Shown here piece after piece: positions 18,721-19,610 of a stretch of DNA of 19,610 nt. Positions within the stretch are counted from its first letter, which is position 1. Every line of letters starts with the position of its first letter. Origin of the DNA: Nephromyces sp. MM_2019 (taxonomy: Eukaryota; Apicomplexa; Aconoidasida; Nephromycida); contig JADHZB010000050.1 of NCBI GenBank assembly GCA_015657535.1, positions 1 through 19,610 on the forward strand. Direction: 5' to 3'. Under the pieces are notes generated by a model. That model saw nothing but the letters and a program-made list of their open reading frames with translations. It ran no database searches and was not told the DNA's origin. The position numbers and the translations under genes were made by a program.

Positions 18721-19610
18721 TTTTATTGGCAGTTATAGTAGTGACTGACATCAGGGGCTGAAGTCACTAAATAGGCCCACATAGAAGAGTCACCTAGTAA
18801 GGGAATATACAATTCAATTAGACAAAATGGCACAATTTTCATGCATAAGGTACACGAAGACAAATATGGGGTAACGTCTGTGCAGTGAGGCTTTGTAACG
18901 TAATATAGGCGGCTGGGATGAACTGACAGCATTAATGCCTTAGATGGTAACTAGTGTCTTTCAGGCTACTATGATCAGAAAAAAGAAACACATAGTACAC
19001 ATAATAAGATAAGACCTGCAGGTCACATAAGGCCAACCAAGCATTTTCAGGATGAACAGCATAACGATTCGGTATTAGCCCTAATGATTGAAAAAATTAG
19101 GCGGAGAGAAAATAGGGCATGTTTCTCAGTACAAATGGGTGAAGCTCAACACATTGAAGCTTAAGACATCACACTTATTCAAAATAGCCATGCCCTAAAA
19201 GAGGAATGACGGCGTTTCAAGTGATGTAAAATCAACATAAACTAATTAAACAGAAGCTACAATAATTATATACGCGTGTCAGAGATTATGCGAAACATGA
19301 GGGATATACTAGGCGAAGAACACTGATAGAGCTGTCACATCGTACGAAAAACAAGATAATCAACGAAGAGTGAAACCGCAAAAGCAATACATGCAATTAT
19401 ATAAAACAGAAAACAATAAAATAATAAAAAAATAAATAATGTGCACAGCATACAAGGCAAAGGGGAAAATTTTTTATTTGGAAAAAGTATCAGTGAATAA
19501 GCGTAGCACAGTCGTGGCGTTCAAGTGTTTAGCTTAGCATAGATGAAGTGGAAGACATTGCAAACAGAAAATGTAAAAAGGCCGCAATAAAAGCCACTCA
19601 ATGTGATAAC
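18721..19610. other. Right-edge region, possible 3' end of another minus-strand gene
   Basis: The A excess on + returns (40 A against 12 T in 19381-19440), as in the introns of the VPS39-like gene. Two exon-like minus-strand segments, 19080-19016 and 18938-18723, can be joined in phase, and the second ends at TAA inside CCAATAAAAG, a poly(A)-type hexamer. No homology recognised; no start visible. Treat as a hypothesis. Confidence 0.22.

Overview
This window is eukaryotic nuclear DNA. It is AT-rich and no open frame spans a whole gene, but a chain of short minus-strand exons with GT-AG introns and matching splice phases can be read through the left 12 kb. Joined, they encode the N-terminal half of a Vps39/Vam6-type vacuolar sorting protein: a CNH (citron homology) beta-propeller followed by the first clathrin-heavy-chain-like helical repeats. 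Vps39 is a HOPS-complex subunit that acts in late-endosome and vacuole/lysosome tethering. I cannot name the species. A protist with short exons of about 50-180 nt and introns of about 240-1400 nt fits (an apicomplexan or other alveolate is only a guess). Prokaryotic signals such as operons, ribosome binding sites and long ORFs are absent.

Layout. 1-344: a degenerate 47-bp minisatellite (4-203), then unassigned sequence. 345-11992, minus strand: VPS39-like gene, ATG at 11992, thirteen proposed exons running towards the left edge. The splice phases of exons 1-12 fit together without a break (1297 nt, 432 codons plus one base). Exon 13 is less certain: it runs into TGA at 345-347, six bases before an excellent splice donor. 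The usual C-terminal half of the family is missing, so the gene either continues past the left edge, is truncated, or carries an error here. The introns are strongly A-rich on the + strand (T-rich in the transcript) and hold a few oddities: an alternating purine-pyrimidine tract, a GC-rich hairpin, a strand-reversed G-rich patch and a phase-compatible cassette-like segment.

11993-18720: about 6.7 kb in which I find no supportable gene. The A/T strand skew vanishes here, as expected for intergenic DNA, and only short open frames occur, several with no ATG. It includes one CpG-rich patch near 12.9 kb. 18723-19610: A excess on + returns and two weak exon-like segments lie on the minus strand, so a second minus-strand transcript may enter from the right edge (low confidence).

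I see no mobile element, CRISPR array, rRNA, tRNA or multi-gene system. The only gene with clear homology is the VPS39-like one.
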